Assembly (NCBI GenBank): GCA_037043015.1 | Contig: CM073323.1 | Coordinates: 8,742,001-8,806,000, forward strand | Direction: 5' to 3' | DNA length: 64,000 bases | Origin: Bryum argenteum | Taxonomy: Eukaryota; Streptophyta; Bryopsida; Bryales; Bryaceae | The notes under the pieces: model-generated | Database searches by the model: none | What the model was told of the DNA's origin: nothing | The model's input: only the letters and a program-made list of their open reading frames with translations | Position numbers and translations under genes: made by a program | Shown: one piece after another, positions 24,017-37,300 of the stretch | Numbering within the stretch: position 1 is the first letter of the stretch | How the letters are laid out: each line of letters starts with the position of its first letter

Positions 24017-27000
24017 TCATGGCTCCTCATGTCCATTAGTCGCGTCCTCAACTTCGACCATTTGTCCCGCATCCTCATCTTCAACCATTTGTCCCGCATC
24101 CTCCTCTTCAACCAATTGTCCCGCGTCCTCATAACCTTCTTGTCCTAAATCCTGCTCAACGTATTCCACGTCCTGAATCCAACAACTATTAGCAATCACA
24201 TGCAAGAGCTCGTTCTCCGAAACTAACCTAACCTCAAGATTCTGCAGTGATCTTTCGGATAATCCGTATTGATGGCAACGCACTCATGCTCAATGACAGT
24301 CGTTGGGGAGGTAGTTGACGACATCAATCGAAGTGTTTTTCTAAGAGAAGTAAAAAGGTATGGCGTAGGCTTACCTCCTGAAAACCATGCCCATTTTCTG
24401 AAGGCTCGTCACCGTTGATGTCTAGATCTTGTAACTCTTCCGGCAAGTCGTCATAATCCCCATTGACGTAGCTCAAAAACTTTGATGCAGGAACGTACTT
24501 GGTCCTGTCCCCACAATATCCACTTTAACCTATGAGCATGATTTCAAATCTGGTAAGTTCACAATGCACACCAGTCTCATTTCATCTCCAACTGACGATA
24601 GAATCCTCATCACCTTTGCTCCCTCAGTTTGACCTCAGCAGCTAATGCTGCTTCCCAGTCTGGAAACAAGGTGGGGTATTCTTCCGGATCCGCCAACGAT
24701 TCGGCAGCCTTCTGATTGATCTGAGGAGATATTTTGGAACACAAGTGTTAACGCATGCACAACATATGAAGTGGGAAACATTAAGCTCAGAACGTGCTGA
24801 GCAGTCTCAGACTGACAGACGAAAATACCTTCTTTAGATCAGTGCGCCACAGAGTAACTATTCTCGACACTTGACTTGGTAAGTAAGTGCGTGCCATGAA
24901 CGCGGCTTCAGGAATTCGATTGCTGCAAAGCGGAAGCAAGCCATAATACCTCAGATAGATACAGAGGGTCATATAGAAGTCTTACTAGACAGTACTGCGA
25001 GTTCACTAAGACTAAGATGTCGAGGTCTGACATCAAACACAAAGAACAAGCTCAAGTAGTAACTCCTTACGCACCTTTCTATGAGGAGCTCAACACACTC
25101 TTCCACCTTTCCGAGCAGGAACAAAGATACGAAAGAAACATTGTTCTTGCCACTCTCCCGTGCCGACATTGAGAGCTTTTCTAGTCCCTCAGCATCGCCT
25201 ACGGCCGAGTAGAGTAGTAGTAAACCACTCAGATCCTTGGCGTGTGTAAGACATTCCTCTGCAACGTCCAACTGAGAAAATAACACGTTAATCAATGAGT
25301 GATACAGATAACTAGCACGAACACTTGCAGTTCAAATAAGTAGAATTCAGGGAGCCTTGAGTGATTAACTCATGCACTAGCCAATAGGTCCTACCTTTCC
25401 AGCCGACATTGCCATCTCTCCCAACTGCTTCCACTTGGATTCGCTGTGCGACTCCTCAGCAATTGCCTGCATTGTGCAACAGATAAATATAGATATTGTA
25501 TAAGTACTTTGTAAGTCGAAGCTTAAGTAAGCCACCTTTGATAGACAAAAAAAAATACGCTTTAACTTCCAACAATTTCCTAAGCACAAGACTTAAATGC
25601 TGAATCGTTATGCATGCTGGTGAGAGAAAGAGACCTTCGCCATTTCAAGCTTGCCGAGCTGCACGGCGAGGTCGAACTTATAATCAGGGTCTGTTGCAAC
25701 ATTGAGGGCATCCTCAACCAATCCCCGTGACTCCAAAAACCGTGCAACACTGCCATTCAAGTTCTTCGGGTTATTCCCGATAGCAACCAACATTTCACCA
25801 TTCCCGACAAGCACCTTGATTTCCTAAGAAACTCACACAATGGAACTGCAATGGAAGGACCTATGACATGATGAATGGCTGTTGTCAACAAGAAACAACA
25901 GTTGTTAGCCTGATATGTAACTCAACCAAAACAACAACAAGAAAGACACATACCTGTTCATGTGCTCCTTCGGAATTGTTGGGAGCAGTTCTTCTGCTCG
26001 CTCATAGTCTTCTCGCAATACGAGAGTCTTGTACTCGATCAAACTAAGCAGCAGGGTGTAGCTCATGATACTGCAGGTTCCAAAAACAGAGAATCGTAAG
26101 TACCGTGATTCATGCCTCTCTGGTCACAGAACAGTCTTTGCAATGTCCTGCCAACATGCGAAATGTTGAGATAGGACCTAGGTCTAGCAACACAAACTGA
26201 AAGTTGAAATACTAATAGATACAACTTTAACCAGAATCATACATCGTTATAAAAATAAAACTTCATTGCGGATTTAGAATGGTAGGCATACTCACTTGAA
26301 CTCCTTATCGATCAGGTACACTCGACTCTGATTTGCTAAGTACCCAAGCAGGTACATTGGACGGTCGAGGTGGAACATCGTTGTAACCTTCAAAGATAGA
26401 ACCCATTACGATAAGAGACGGTGGCTCGCTTGAAAGCCATTCCTTGTCAAAGACATACGACCGCTTTCAATGACAATTTCTGAACACATGTGATGACTTA
26501 CCTCTCCACCAACACAATAATTTAGTCGCCAGGCTGAATTGTTGTAGATGAAACAATCGCCCACCCAAAGGCCAGTCCGAACACGCTCCGAGATTTCGTG
26601 AAGCAGTTCAAAAGCATCCTCTACACCTTGCTCGTCAACAGGCTTTCCGCTTTCCAAATATGACGATACAGCATCCCTCTGAACGAGCAACAAACTATGA
26701 ATCAGTTGAAAACATTCTGAAAACCATTGTCAACAGATCAAAGCGATATAACTAAGAAATGAAATGCTGCAGACCAGGCAATGCCCCTTACACTTCTCCC
26801 AGACAACGCCAATCAGAATGATCACACGTACTATAACATCACAATAGAAATCGAAAAGGTAGATAAGTCACACTTACATTATACTTGAGGATATAAAAAG
26901 AATTCTCACTGGAAATGGTAACCAAATCTCCACTGTCAGACCAGTACACATCCTGCACCATAAAATCCCCAATCATATTCATACGTCAGTGTGTTGATGA

Positions 27001-30000
27001 TATCTCAATCTCCAAGAACACATACGGACTTGTTTCAATATATACTTCAGACAACAGGTATTCTTCAACGAAGAAATTACCTTTACGACAACATCAATTC
27101 GCCGAATCACTCTGCCTTCCGCCCAATCGTAGAAACATATGAACTCATTTGTTCGCATGGCAAGTAAAGTGCCGCCGTAAATGCCCTCCGCAGAAAAAGT
27201 GGGCCGAATGCTTTTTCTTTCCTGACGAGAATGGATCGAACACAACAATCAAGATAATGACGTCAACAACGACATCACAGATACATGTTCATTTGAAAAT
27301 GACGCACACCGCAGGCAATAGACTTACATAGAAGCAGTAGATCAAGCAAGAAATACATAAAAGAGTTGCCCCACAAGAAGAACTATACCCTCCATACAAA
27401 TGGTGAGAGAAATAAAGAAGAATTCCTGCTGCTAGCAAATTCGACCATAAACCTGGAAGGATTTGTTGAAGATCTTGATCTTTGAGGTACTTTCTCGCAC
27501 AGCAAATTCACCATCATTGGACCATACTAGCTCAAGACCAGAGCCAAAAGACCGGTTTCTCCATGCAAGAGCGGTGTAAATGATGTACTCACCATCACCG
27601 CACACAACCACAAACCTGCCATTTGGATTGTGTTTCAAGTTCTGCATGGCAAAAGCACAAATGTGTACAGTGATTATTAGATCTACAAAAACAGAGACAA
27701 GAACTCTGTGAATCTAGGGCCATCAGACTTCCCGTTCCATACAAGCCTAGTGCTTCACTTCCGAACTTAAACGTTCAAGCAGTGCACAGAATGAGAGGTT
27801 GGACTACATTGGAACTTGTGATCAAGAAACATACACCACGATTCGGTACATACTCAGGCTCACAACTTCCAGCAGTATACTTGGAAAATGCCTGAAATTC
27901 ATCCGACACGAAACCAAGGATCTCACCTGAGGATAAAGATCGCAACTTCCAAGCTCTTTAACTGCCAAAGGAAGACGCTCTCCATCTGTGATCTGTGGAA
28001 GCAAAAGCGAGCTTTCAGCGAAGTCTAAACCAAAACACTTCAGGATGTAGATTTGAGCTGATATTTCAACATACTTCCTGTCGCAAGAAAAGTAAAGACC
28101 AAGCCGCAGAGAATAACAGATACCTCAAAATCTGCTGGAACTGCTTTGATGTTGACTGTCTGAATTTCATTCTGTTTCGCCCAGATAATCTTGCCACTGT
28201 TGTCCATGCTTGCAACTGGTTCCTCGCGTCCAAGCTTGATCATGATGGTACCTTCATCGTACCCGATAGCAACCCTGCCTCAAGGACAAAATGCCAAGTC
28301 AAAAAAGGATGGCAATAAGGCGTCTTCGATCGCATCCCAGCGGAAAAAAGACTGGAGAAGGACCAGTACGTTCAACCTTCTGAGAAGAAAGAGAAGTATC
28401 TTGTTACGACACAAGAGACACACCTATATTGAGATCTTGGGTGCAGTACATAAAAGTTAGAAAAAGCTTCCCAAAACGATGCGATGATTCACCTGTTGGA
28501 GCCCTTGATATAACCTATTGTCCAGACTCGCTCCAAACCATAATTTAAGGTGTTCTCCAACCTACAATGCAAATGAAGACAATATGAATGCCTGTATTGA
28601 TGGTGCTTCCACTAGAAGGAAAATAAACCTCGAACCAAATATATATCTCACTACATTTCCAAGGAGAGAGGAGATGGTGGTGTCCAAGAAAAACTGAGCG
28701 CATCACGACGTCTTCACCATAAACTTAGAGTCAACTTCAAATTTAGCGTGTTATTTCATATAACAGAGTAATTGACGTAATTGAGGCAAGCAGCAATAAA
28801 AAATCAACATTCCAGAATGATACTACGAACCTACAAATGCTGTAGGAAGGATATTACAGCAGACATTTAAGATCCCCATAGCACGTACCTGTACGTAGTG
28901 GAGTGCCAGACGCGGACCGTCCCATCTTCTGAGCCCGTAAGAATAATTGGAAGATCCGGGTGGAATGCAACTGCCGATACATTGTGAGTATGTCCTTCTA
29001 GAGTTTGGACACAGCTCTTTGTCTGATAATCCCAAACCTGCTCCAGAATTGAAACAACCTCCAGGTTACTCTTAGAAAAAGAAACCCATGAACTAGTGAA
29101 CCGAGCTGAATTGCGTCTGAAATGAAAACCTCAACGACAATACACAATGACCTCAAAAGAAAAAATAGTTAAAGAGGTGATTCCACTCTATATGTGACGA
29201 GATTCAAGGGCAGACCAGGTGCAATGGTCACCTTTGCAGTTTGATCGTCTGAACCAGTAAGGAGGTATGGTCGATCGCCACCGCTAAAATACTCCACACA
29301 ATTCACACCTTTCTGGTGAGCCTCCAAGGTGAAGTTGGGTTCAGGTGAGCCCAGATTCCAGACCTGTATGAACCACAAATCCGACATCGAATCAGTCACA
29401 TCATGTAAAAGCAGCGAACAAATAAAAGTACTATCTTAAATAATAACCCTGAGTATATGAGTAGCGAATAAAACCGAAACAGAATCCAGAGTCTATTCTT
29501 CAAGCCTTTCTGGACATACATCCACTTGAGTAATACCTTAATTGTGCGATCCAAAGATGCACTTGCAAAAGTGTTGTTGTCCTTGGGATTGATGGTGACT
29601 TGCATAACATAATGCGAATGCCCTTCAAATATTTGAGTACAAGTCCATCCCTTGTCCCAGTCCCATAGCTTGATGAGCATATCATCAGATGAGGAAAGGA
29701 CATATGGCAGAGTAGGATGAACTGCGATACTACGAATGTAGTCAGAGTGAGCTTCAAAATGTTTCACTTTGTCCATCGTGTTGTAGTTGTAGACTCGAAT
29801 GAACATATCGTCCGCACCGGCCACAATCCATTGCTTGCGAGAAATAAACTTCGCCGACCGAACTGCCACATGCAATCAACGATACTACGCCATCAGTAAA
29901 CATATAAGAATCGACAACTGAGAACCTGACCCGTAACCAGAATACTGGTATCCGAAGCACAATGTCACCACAGAAGCACCGATGCGTAGGTTGTAGCGAT

Positions 30001-30980
30001 AAATTAGGTTGGTTCGTCAACACTGATTTCCCACGAGAAACCCGCCTATGATATGAATGCGTAATGCACAAAGCGACAGTAATCTAGTGGTCTAATGCAT
30101 GATTCAATGTACCTGGCAGCTCTGTAACTTCAAACGATTTCACGAGTGTCTGTATCACACAAGAAAATGATGGAACTGTTAGAAAATGACGAAAGAAAAC
30201 GGGACTGCTGAATCTTACATAGTATGTACCATTATAATCCATGCAATCTGTGGTTTCAGGACTTCGAAAAGATAAACTTTAGGATTGTCAGCCTTTACAC
30301 TGAACGCAGTGACAATGAAGCCGAGTGCAACTATAAGTTCAGTTCGATTCGAGCAGCACTAAAACCAAAGGTAAATAGATAGCTCCTTACAACCATAAGG
30401 ACATGTAATAGATACAAAGAATGCTTGGAGCGTGAAAACCAGTAAGTTACCTGATTCTGGTGGTTCCAGATGCAGACAGTGCCTGTATATAAAGCGGCAA
30501 GTATCCTGATACATTATCGAGACGATGGATTAAGTACAAGCATGCTAAAACATCAAATATGACCTTCATGAGATGCTTAACAATCTTCCCACATTCTCTA
30601 TAGCAGAATAGGGAATACTATCTAAATCCTAATATACAATCACAAATGTAGGTACCCCCCTGAAGATAGGACTTACCATGGCTCTGTTGGATGAATGTCT
30701 ACACATTTCACCCGGTCGGATCTTTGCGCAAGCTTACGCTGTTATGAGCAGAACAAGAATTAGACGATAACCCTTTACTATTAGCAGGATTAGTATCCCC
30801 AGCTATGACATTAACCAACCCAACCATTATGTGCCGTTCGACAAACAAACTACATTACAGTGAAGCGGTACTATCCCAGAAATATAATATACTTCACTGA
30901 ATCAGCTAAACTATACCATAAAAGCACTTAGTAAATTAGAAATGTAAGTTGGAAGATACCTTGATCTCCAAACGGAGCGG
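24017..30980 (-). CDS. coatomer subunit beta' (beta'-COP), 23 coding exons seen, ~910 aa
   Basis: Beta'-COP is a COPI coat subunit for Golgi-to-ER and intra-Golgi vesicles; its N-terminal WD40 propeller reads dilysine cargo signals. Minus-strand exons run 30960-30980, 30677-30738, 30451-30505, 30113-30149, 29537-29862, 29232-29363, 28889-29037, 28493-28561, 28124-28274, 27927-27992, 27453-27641, 27081-27221, 26878-26952, 26502-26678, 26296-26387, 25954-26070, 25635-25749, 25395-25466, 25075-25271, 24829-24922, 24614-24720, 24375-24504 and 24017-24172. All phases agree, giving 909 codons plus a start Met. Two propellers cover about 1-600, then a helical solenoid. The tail is acidic with a 9-residue repeat ([13 protein letters not shown]). 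The first exon seen encodes only PLRLEIK, so the ATG must be in an upstream exon; the best candidate is 31840-31842, with a weak GTTCGA donor. Confidence 0.95.
24045..24135 (-). repeat. 27-bp in-frame tandem repeat in the last beta'-COP exon
   Basis: Three units of 27 bp (24045-24071, 24072-24098, 24099-24125) plus a partial fourth encode [27 protein letters not shown] and EDAG. They form the acidic C-terminal tail, which is poorly conserved in length in this family. Confidence 0.9.
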
Positions 30981-32726
30981 CTGCGAATCAACACACGAGT
31001 CCAGAAGTATATCAGAAATCGCAATTAGCTTTTACCAAATAAATTAACTCGCAGAGGAAAGACAAGCAACCAAGACAATGCAAAATATCACTAATTGCTA
31101 ACATATGTTCTTCATAAAGTGAAAACAAATAAACTCTCGGCACCACATTCAGTTTTCAGCCTCACGTATACTAACTTCGTAGGAAATTTAAATATTCAAC
31201 GAAGACGATAATTTAACCAACAACAGAAACATCCATACGAATGGCTTCGAATACATCATTCAAGTTCTACCTTTCATGATTCACTAATTGCATGTAACAC
31301 TTGATAGTCACCACATTCCGAATAGTCACCCTAACAAAGTCATAGCTCATTCTCACAATTTCTCGGCAAGAGTCCAGGGTACACTAGTGGCTACATTTCC
31401 ATTCCATCAACCGCGACATGGTCAAAGCTCTAATCATCCACATTCTCTCACTAGATTGGAGCTAAAGCTAGTGGAAAAAAGAAAGCCTCTGGAAAACAGA
31501 AAGCTCCAACTCGGATCTGTAAACTGCCTCCAATTCCCGATGCCTAACATACATTGCCGCACTGATCCTCCATACACTTTTTTCCGCTTTTCCATAATCC
31601 CTCGTGACCGAGTAACAATAAAAATTCTTATCTGAAAAACCTAATACGATGACTATCCCTAGATCATCTAATCGATCGAGCTCTCGCCATTACGCACCGA
31701 TCGTCCAAAACCTAACCAAACGATTGAAGAGCGGGACGGGCAGATCGGAGCGGAGCTCGAGCTCGAGCTCGGTCAACACAGCATGAAAACCTATTGGAAT
31801 AGAAAGGGAAAAAGAGCAAAGAATGCGATTGTTTCGAACCATGGTTGCAGGCGAGTGTGCAGAAGCGATGCAATCGGTGGAACGGAACCCCTAGAAGCAG
31901 CAGCAGCGATCCATGAGAGCAAAATCACTCGAAGGAGAAGAGTGAGTGCGCTTCTAACTCTGGAAGAGACGATGAAGTTTCGGACTGGATGGATGATAGT
32001 TCCAGAATGAGTCAAGTTTCTGTTCGTTTCACTGCCTTGCCCAATAATTCTTTGAAACTTTCCTTTGACTTGGAGTTTGTAAGTTACCCTTGCTTTACAA
32101 TATGTTGTCTCCTATGAGATTTATAATTGGTAAAAGGTATGGTATAGTTTCATCTTCTTGGACCAATCGCTCTTGCTTCCTTCTAAGTTCTAGTTTCTAA
32201 CCTTAATTAAGAAATCCTATTCAGTATAACTTTGAATCATTATTAGAAACTTAATCTATTTGATTTAATTATATCATTCAATCATAACAAACGAATAAAT
32301 GAGTTTATCGTGAAAATTTAGAGTTTGAAATTATAAAAGGGATGTAGCTTAACCTTTACAATTTACTAACAAGCCTCAAAACTTCCACAGTTTGTTCATT
32401 GAAAGACCTTACAACAAGTGTATAAGAATTCAATGTATAGAACTTTCAGTTGAAATAAATGTAGAAATGTATATGTTTACTTTGAAGGTTCACTTCAATT
32501 TAAAAGTACGCACACTAACTCTTTATGCAATTAGTGAATTTTAAAAATATATATGTACACTACGAAGCAACTACATTACAAATTTGTTACTTGTGCAACA
32601 CAACAATAGCTTTTCAATAAATTGACCCATATTAGTTAATAGAACTTTATGCCACACAAGTAATTCCTCATACCATAAATATAATAGGAGGGAAGTTTTT
32701 TAGTTTCGATAATTTGTTGTGCCCCT
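30981..32726. promoter_or_regulatory. upstream region of the beta'-COP gene (first intron, 5' UTR and promoter expected)
   Basis: The first recovered exon begins after an acceptor at 30981-30982, so an intron and a 5' exon must lie here on the minus strand. The only ATG immediately followed by GT is at 31842-31840. A CTCGAG-repeat GC-rich patch near 31740-31775 would suit a 5' leader. No other gene is visible. Confidence 0.4.
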
Positions 32727-33349
32727 GGGCAATGGTAAGCTTGGGGTATCACTTTTTGGACACACTAATTAGGTTATTTTTATTGAAAGCCTCCAAAGTT
32801 TGTCTAATTTAGTCATTTTAATCAAGTAAAAAGACCCTAAAATAGAAAATAAAATATCATGCACCTCACTGAAATCAAAGTATATATGCCTATAGATTTT
32901 CTTTTAGATTTTTTATTTTGTTTGGATCCATTCATAGATGAGGGAAAAAGTGTTGAATTTGGGGATTTGCAGGCATTATAGTGCACAATGAATTAATTTT
33001 TTTATTATTAAATAAATTATTTTGTATTCTATACAAGAAGATGTAGGTCATATTCAAAAATCATATTAAAATAAAAATGGTTGATATTCCATTTGCTTGA
33101 TTCTATGGATTTTAGGTTATTGGGACATGACTTACTTTTTCAACTAAAAAATCAAATAAAATTACTTCAAAATATTTTTTTTAATTTTTAATTTTTTTTC
33201 TTGATACATTATAAGTATAGACAACTAAAACCACATCTAATGAAGTCTGATTGTATTACAGTTTAAAAATGGATATGCTTGTCACACCAGCATAGAGTGC
33301 AATTGTTCATAGGACAACCTTTTTGGGTACCCCAACCAGACTATCACCC
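32727..33349 (+). mobile_element. 623-bp miniature element, family B copy B2
   Basis: Bounded by GGGCAATGG at the left and CTATCACCC at the right, and flanked by the 4-bp duplication CCCT at 32723-32726 and 33350-33353. It is almost the exact reverse complement of B1 across all 623 bp. It is non-coding and AT-rich inside. Confidence 0.88.
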
Positions 33350-33353
33350 CCCT

Positions 33354-34365
33354 AAAGACTTGTTACCTATATAACACAACAGTCATCACTAAGCTATTCT
33401 ATTTAGTAGGTAGATGATTATACAATTTCATTCACCCTCGTAATGCATGTGATTCCATTGCACATTGTCTACTATTTCCGAGTGCATGGGTTCGTAGGAA
33501 CCTATTTTGGAGTGCATGGGTTTGTAGGAGCTTGTGTTTCTTGCAACTTCCTCTATGATGAGGTTCAAAACAACTTTCAAAAAAGATTGTACAGTGCAGA
33601 GCCAAAAGAGCAAATTTTTCAGCGGATGATGATAAGGAAGTTGGGAAGATGATTTTGGATGAAAAAAAGTTGTCTACCGTACTAAAAATCAGTTTCAGAT
33701 CTAAAAGTCATTCATCAGACATGTTTGTGTCCGCTTCAGCGTTCTAGGGTTTAAAATTGAGGTTACTACGACAATGGCTTATTGATGGCTTTTTGATAGT
33801 GTAATTGATGATTCTAGGCCTTCCTTCGCTGCCATTCTTCCAACTAAAAATGTATGCCGCCTGACAATGTTCAAATTGTTACTTCATATTCAATAACAAA
33901 AATTCTGGCAAGATCTTGAATTCGAATCATATCGAGAAAGATGAACGGTTTCAGTCATGCTCATGGAGACAGATGACCTTCACCAAAGAAAAAAGCAGGT
34001 GATTTCATCATATGCGTTGGAGACTGAGGAGATAGTATCGGTAATTGTTCGTGGAACTTCTGTACGAAGATAACAAAGTAAAACAGTCACTCCAGTGTGA
34101 CAAGTTCCACAGGAGAATTTACATCATTTGACAAGCGTCCTAGAAGTCCTGTTCCAAAGACGCAGGCAGTGAAATTTTACAAAGAACAAGCTACAGCTAA
34201 CGCAAACTAGTGCCAAAAGAGGAATAGATATGACTTGAAGACGTAAGGGCACTCCCAGAGTGGAGACTGTTAGCTGCGGATAAATACGGCTTGTAACGTC
34301 CCATGACACAAAAACATTCAACAAGACGTATTGAACATTCAGTGGAACGTCTGAGAAAGTGGGGC
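33354..34365. other. intergenic DNA and 3' flank of the HMG-box gene
   Basis: No gene recognised. A short imperfect duplication (AGTGCATGGGTT and TGTAGGA) occurs at 33480-33535. The right part, from about 34080, likely holds the minus-strand 3' untranslated region of the HMG-box gene. Confidence 0.45.
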
Positions 34366-37300
34366 TCAAGCCTCAGGATTGGTTTTGCGGTACTCTTCCA
34401 TATCCGCATCGTACTTTTTCTTCAGAAGTCCTGCCATTTCGTTCCAAGGCTCCTTTTCCTTGTCCGAGAGTTCCTGTTCAGGAATTGTAAGGTTTAGCCC
34501 ATTGAGTTCCGGCACGGAAACAGTTATGCAATGAGATGCGAAATAAGGATCACTTCGAAAGATCCCATGTGGCAGTCAAAGCAACGTTCTTACCTTCCAC
34601 TTTTGTGATATGTGAGAATTCGTGTCCGCGAAATTCAACCCCGCTTGATCATTCGCAAGATTTTTTCTCATCTCCATTCTGCTTAAAAAGGCATAAAGTT
34701 CACTATAAGTTGCTTACTTAATGAGGACCACGTCCAGAAGGTCGAGATTCTCGGTGATGATTCCAGCATTTGACACTACTGATTGTGAATTATGTTTGAT
34801 TTGATGCGGGCCATCAGCAGCGTGAAAGTTTCAGGCTGAATGAGAGCATGAAGCAAAAAGGTGGCAGCGAAGAAGCGCCTTACCCGAACACCAAGTACGA
34901 CGAGAGAGGCTTCTTCGGTTTGTTTGGGTCCTTGGCCTTCTTCTTCTCCTTGGCTAGTTCCTTCTTCTCCTTCGCCTGATCCTTGGCTAAATCCTTCGTC
35001 TCCTCCTTACCTGATTCCTTCTTATCCTTGGCTACTTCCTTCTTTTCCTTCTTCTCTTTCTTCTCCTTGACTACTTCCTTTTTATCCTTCGTCGACTCTT
35101 TCTGTTCCTTATTTTGATCCTTGATCTCCTTCGCCTGATCTTTCTTTTCTTTCGTTGATTGCTTCATCATCTGCAAAGAATACACTCGGAGTTTAGCAAT
35201 CCGCACTAATTCGTTGAAGTAATCAGGGGCCAACTTGCGACCGACGAATTTTACAGGTATCAGACTTCGTAACAATCAAATGCTCACCTTTTTAGCCTGA
35301 TCCATCTTTTCTTTCTGCTTGTACAGCTGAAGAGCTTGAGCTTTCTCCGTCTTCGACTTCTCCTCTGCCTCTTTCTCCATTGTTGAGAGGTCCTGCAAAA
35401 GGGGTGCAATGCCGTTGACCATGAAGATACAGAGAATGCGGAGTATTGATGCAATTTCTGCCAAGAGTAATCAGTTTCGAGCATTACCTCAGCTTTGTTC
35501 CTTTTGTAGGTCTCAAGCTCGACAGAGTATCTCTCTTTCTCTTTCGCAGCAATCTGCGCAAAACATACAAAATAAGAACCCAAGTCATTGCCACGAAGAG
35601 AGTTTATACTGCTCTAACGGATCTGATTATGCGAGGAAGATCGGGTTCTATACCTCTTCAAAAGGTCCTCGCTTGGCAGGACTCAGAACCTTCCATTCTT
35701 CTCCCAGTATTTTTGAGATCTGCAGAAATGGCTTTCGTTTGGTAATCCTTCCACGTAAACTAAAAAGGTAGTTGGCATGAACAATAGGGGAAGTCGTATC
35801 TGCAAGCAGATGGAACTGAATCATAGCCAACCCTGGCGACGTAATGGACTAACTAGAACTGCAATTTGGATGAAAGGTTACCTCTGTGACAGGTTTTTTC
35901 TCCTCCAAAAGAGCTGGTCGTCGAGACTGAGAAAAGGCAAAGAATGCAGAAATAGGGTGCTTGGGTTTCAGCGGGTCCTTCTCCTTCCTGTGTATTGCTT
36001 GTGGGTTAGCAACCACAACCGTAACATGATCCAACTGGTTCACCTTGATACATCAAACCTCACGGTATATACGAGCACACAATCATAGATTCGATACAAC
36101 CAAGGGAAGGATACTTAACAACTAATGACGAACATCACAAAACTTACTTCTTCTTCTTTCCATTGTCTGACTCAGACTCCTGTAGAAACAAATGAAAGAG
36201 TAAGTTCCTTGAAGCCAAACCATCGTGAATCTCAATAATTGATTAACTAGCACATTTTGAACTTTGGGTCACCAATACATGAAACATCACGATACTCGTA
36301 CTCAGTCACCGAATTTTCTTGCACAACTGTGAATTCGTGAAAACAACTGAGGGCTTACCTTCTTGTAAGCAAGGTACTGCTCCAGAAGTTCTTGGGCCTG
36401 CTTCTTGTTCTGCTCCTCATGAAACAACTTCAATGCCTCTGTCTCTCGCTTTTCCTGACCAACCAACTGAATGACCACAAAACAAGTTGAATTGTGTGTA
36501 GCATAAAATATTCTGCACTGCCACATGCTTTAAGGCAGAGATTCAACCTGGGGGCGATCACAATGTACTATACACTTTCTAGGCCAGTTTATGTGAGGAG
36601 TACAGGGCTAATGTCGAGTGTGATTTTAAGAAGCATATAATGAAACTAATTATCTGGCAGCAGCCTGTAATTTGTGATACGTAAGCATATATTTAATTTC
36701 GAAATGCACATGCTCAGAGAACTCACCTTCAAATAGACGTCTTTTTCTACTTTGTATCTGTCTTCGTACGGTTTGCGTTCCTCCTCGGAAACATTTTTCC
36801 ATTTATCCCCCATAATAGTGCTGATCTCAGCGAAAGTGGCATTGGGGTTCTCTTCGCAAACCTGTAATAGGAGAAAGCAATTATAAGACCATGGTACAGA
36901 GGCCTCCTCATGGACAGAAACAACAGTAGGATATCCCAAACATTAATACCTTCTTACGATGCTCTTTGCACCATTGCAGGAAGGCGGACTTGGGCTTCTT
37001 AAGGCGCTTGGGGTCTCTCTTCTTCTTCTTCGTCAAATCCTCCGGAGCATCAGTAGTTGAAAGATTCTGCAGAACGAAGTCATGGAACACACTTGATACT
37101 TAGCTCTTGACTGCACACAACGTGCCCATGCAGCTCACAATAGCCACACGTTGACACAAAAATGTCGAAGTGACAAAGACGATTCACCAATTGACGAGGA
37201 CTCTAGAAAGCTCGGACAAATGAGATTCATCGACACAGTCAGAGAATGGCAGCAGCTCCTGTCGTGGACTTCATAAACCATGTGAGCTTAATACAGTAAG

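Noticed and set aside
25608..25814. N-terminal extension of the beta'-COP exon (about 22 codons open upstream of residue VARFLESRG)
   Set aside because: The phase from exon 25954-26070 requires one base before the GTT codon; the acceptor at 25750-25751 satisfies this and gives the conserved NSVA-FLESRG join.
34741..34790. Open stretch between HMG exons 10 and 11, first read as an exon
   Set aside because: It does not continue the HMG box. The exon at 34594-34678 gives the correct third-box sequence in phase, leaving this segment in the intron.
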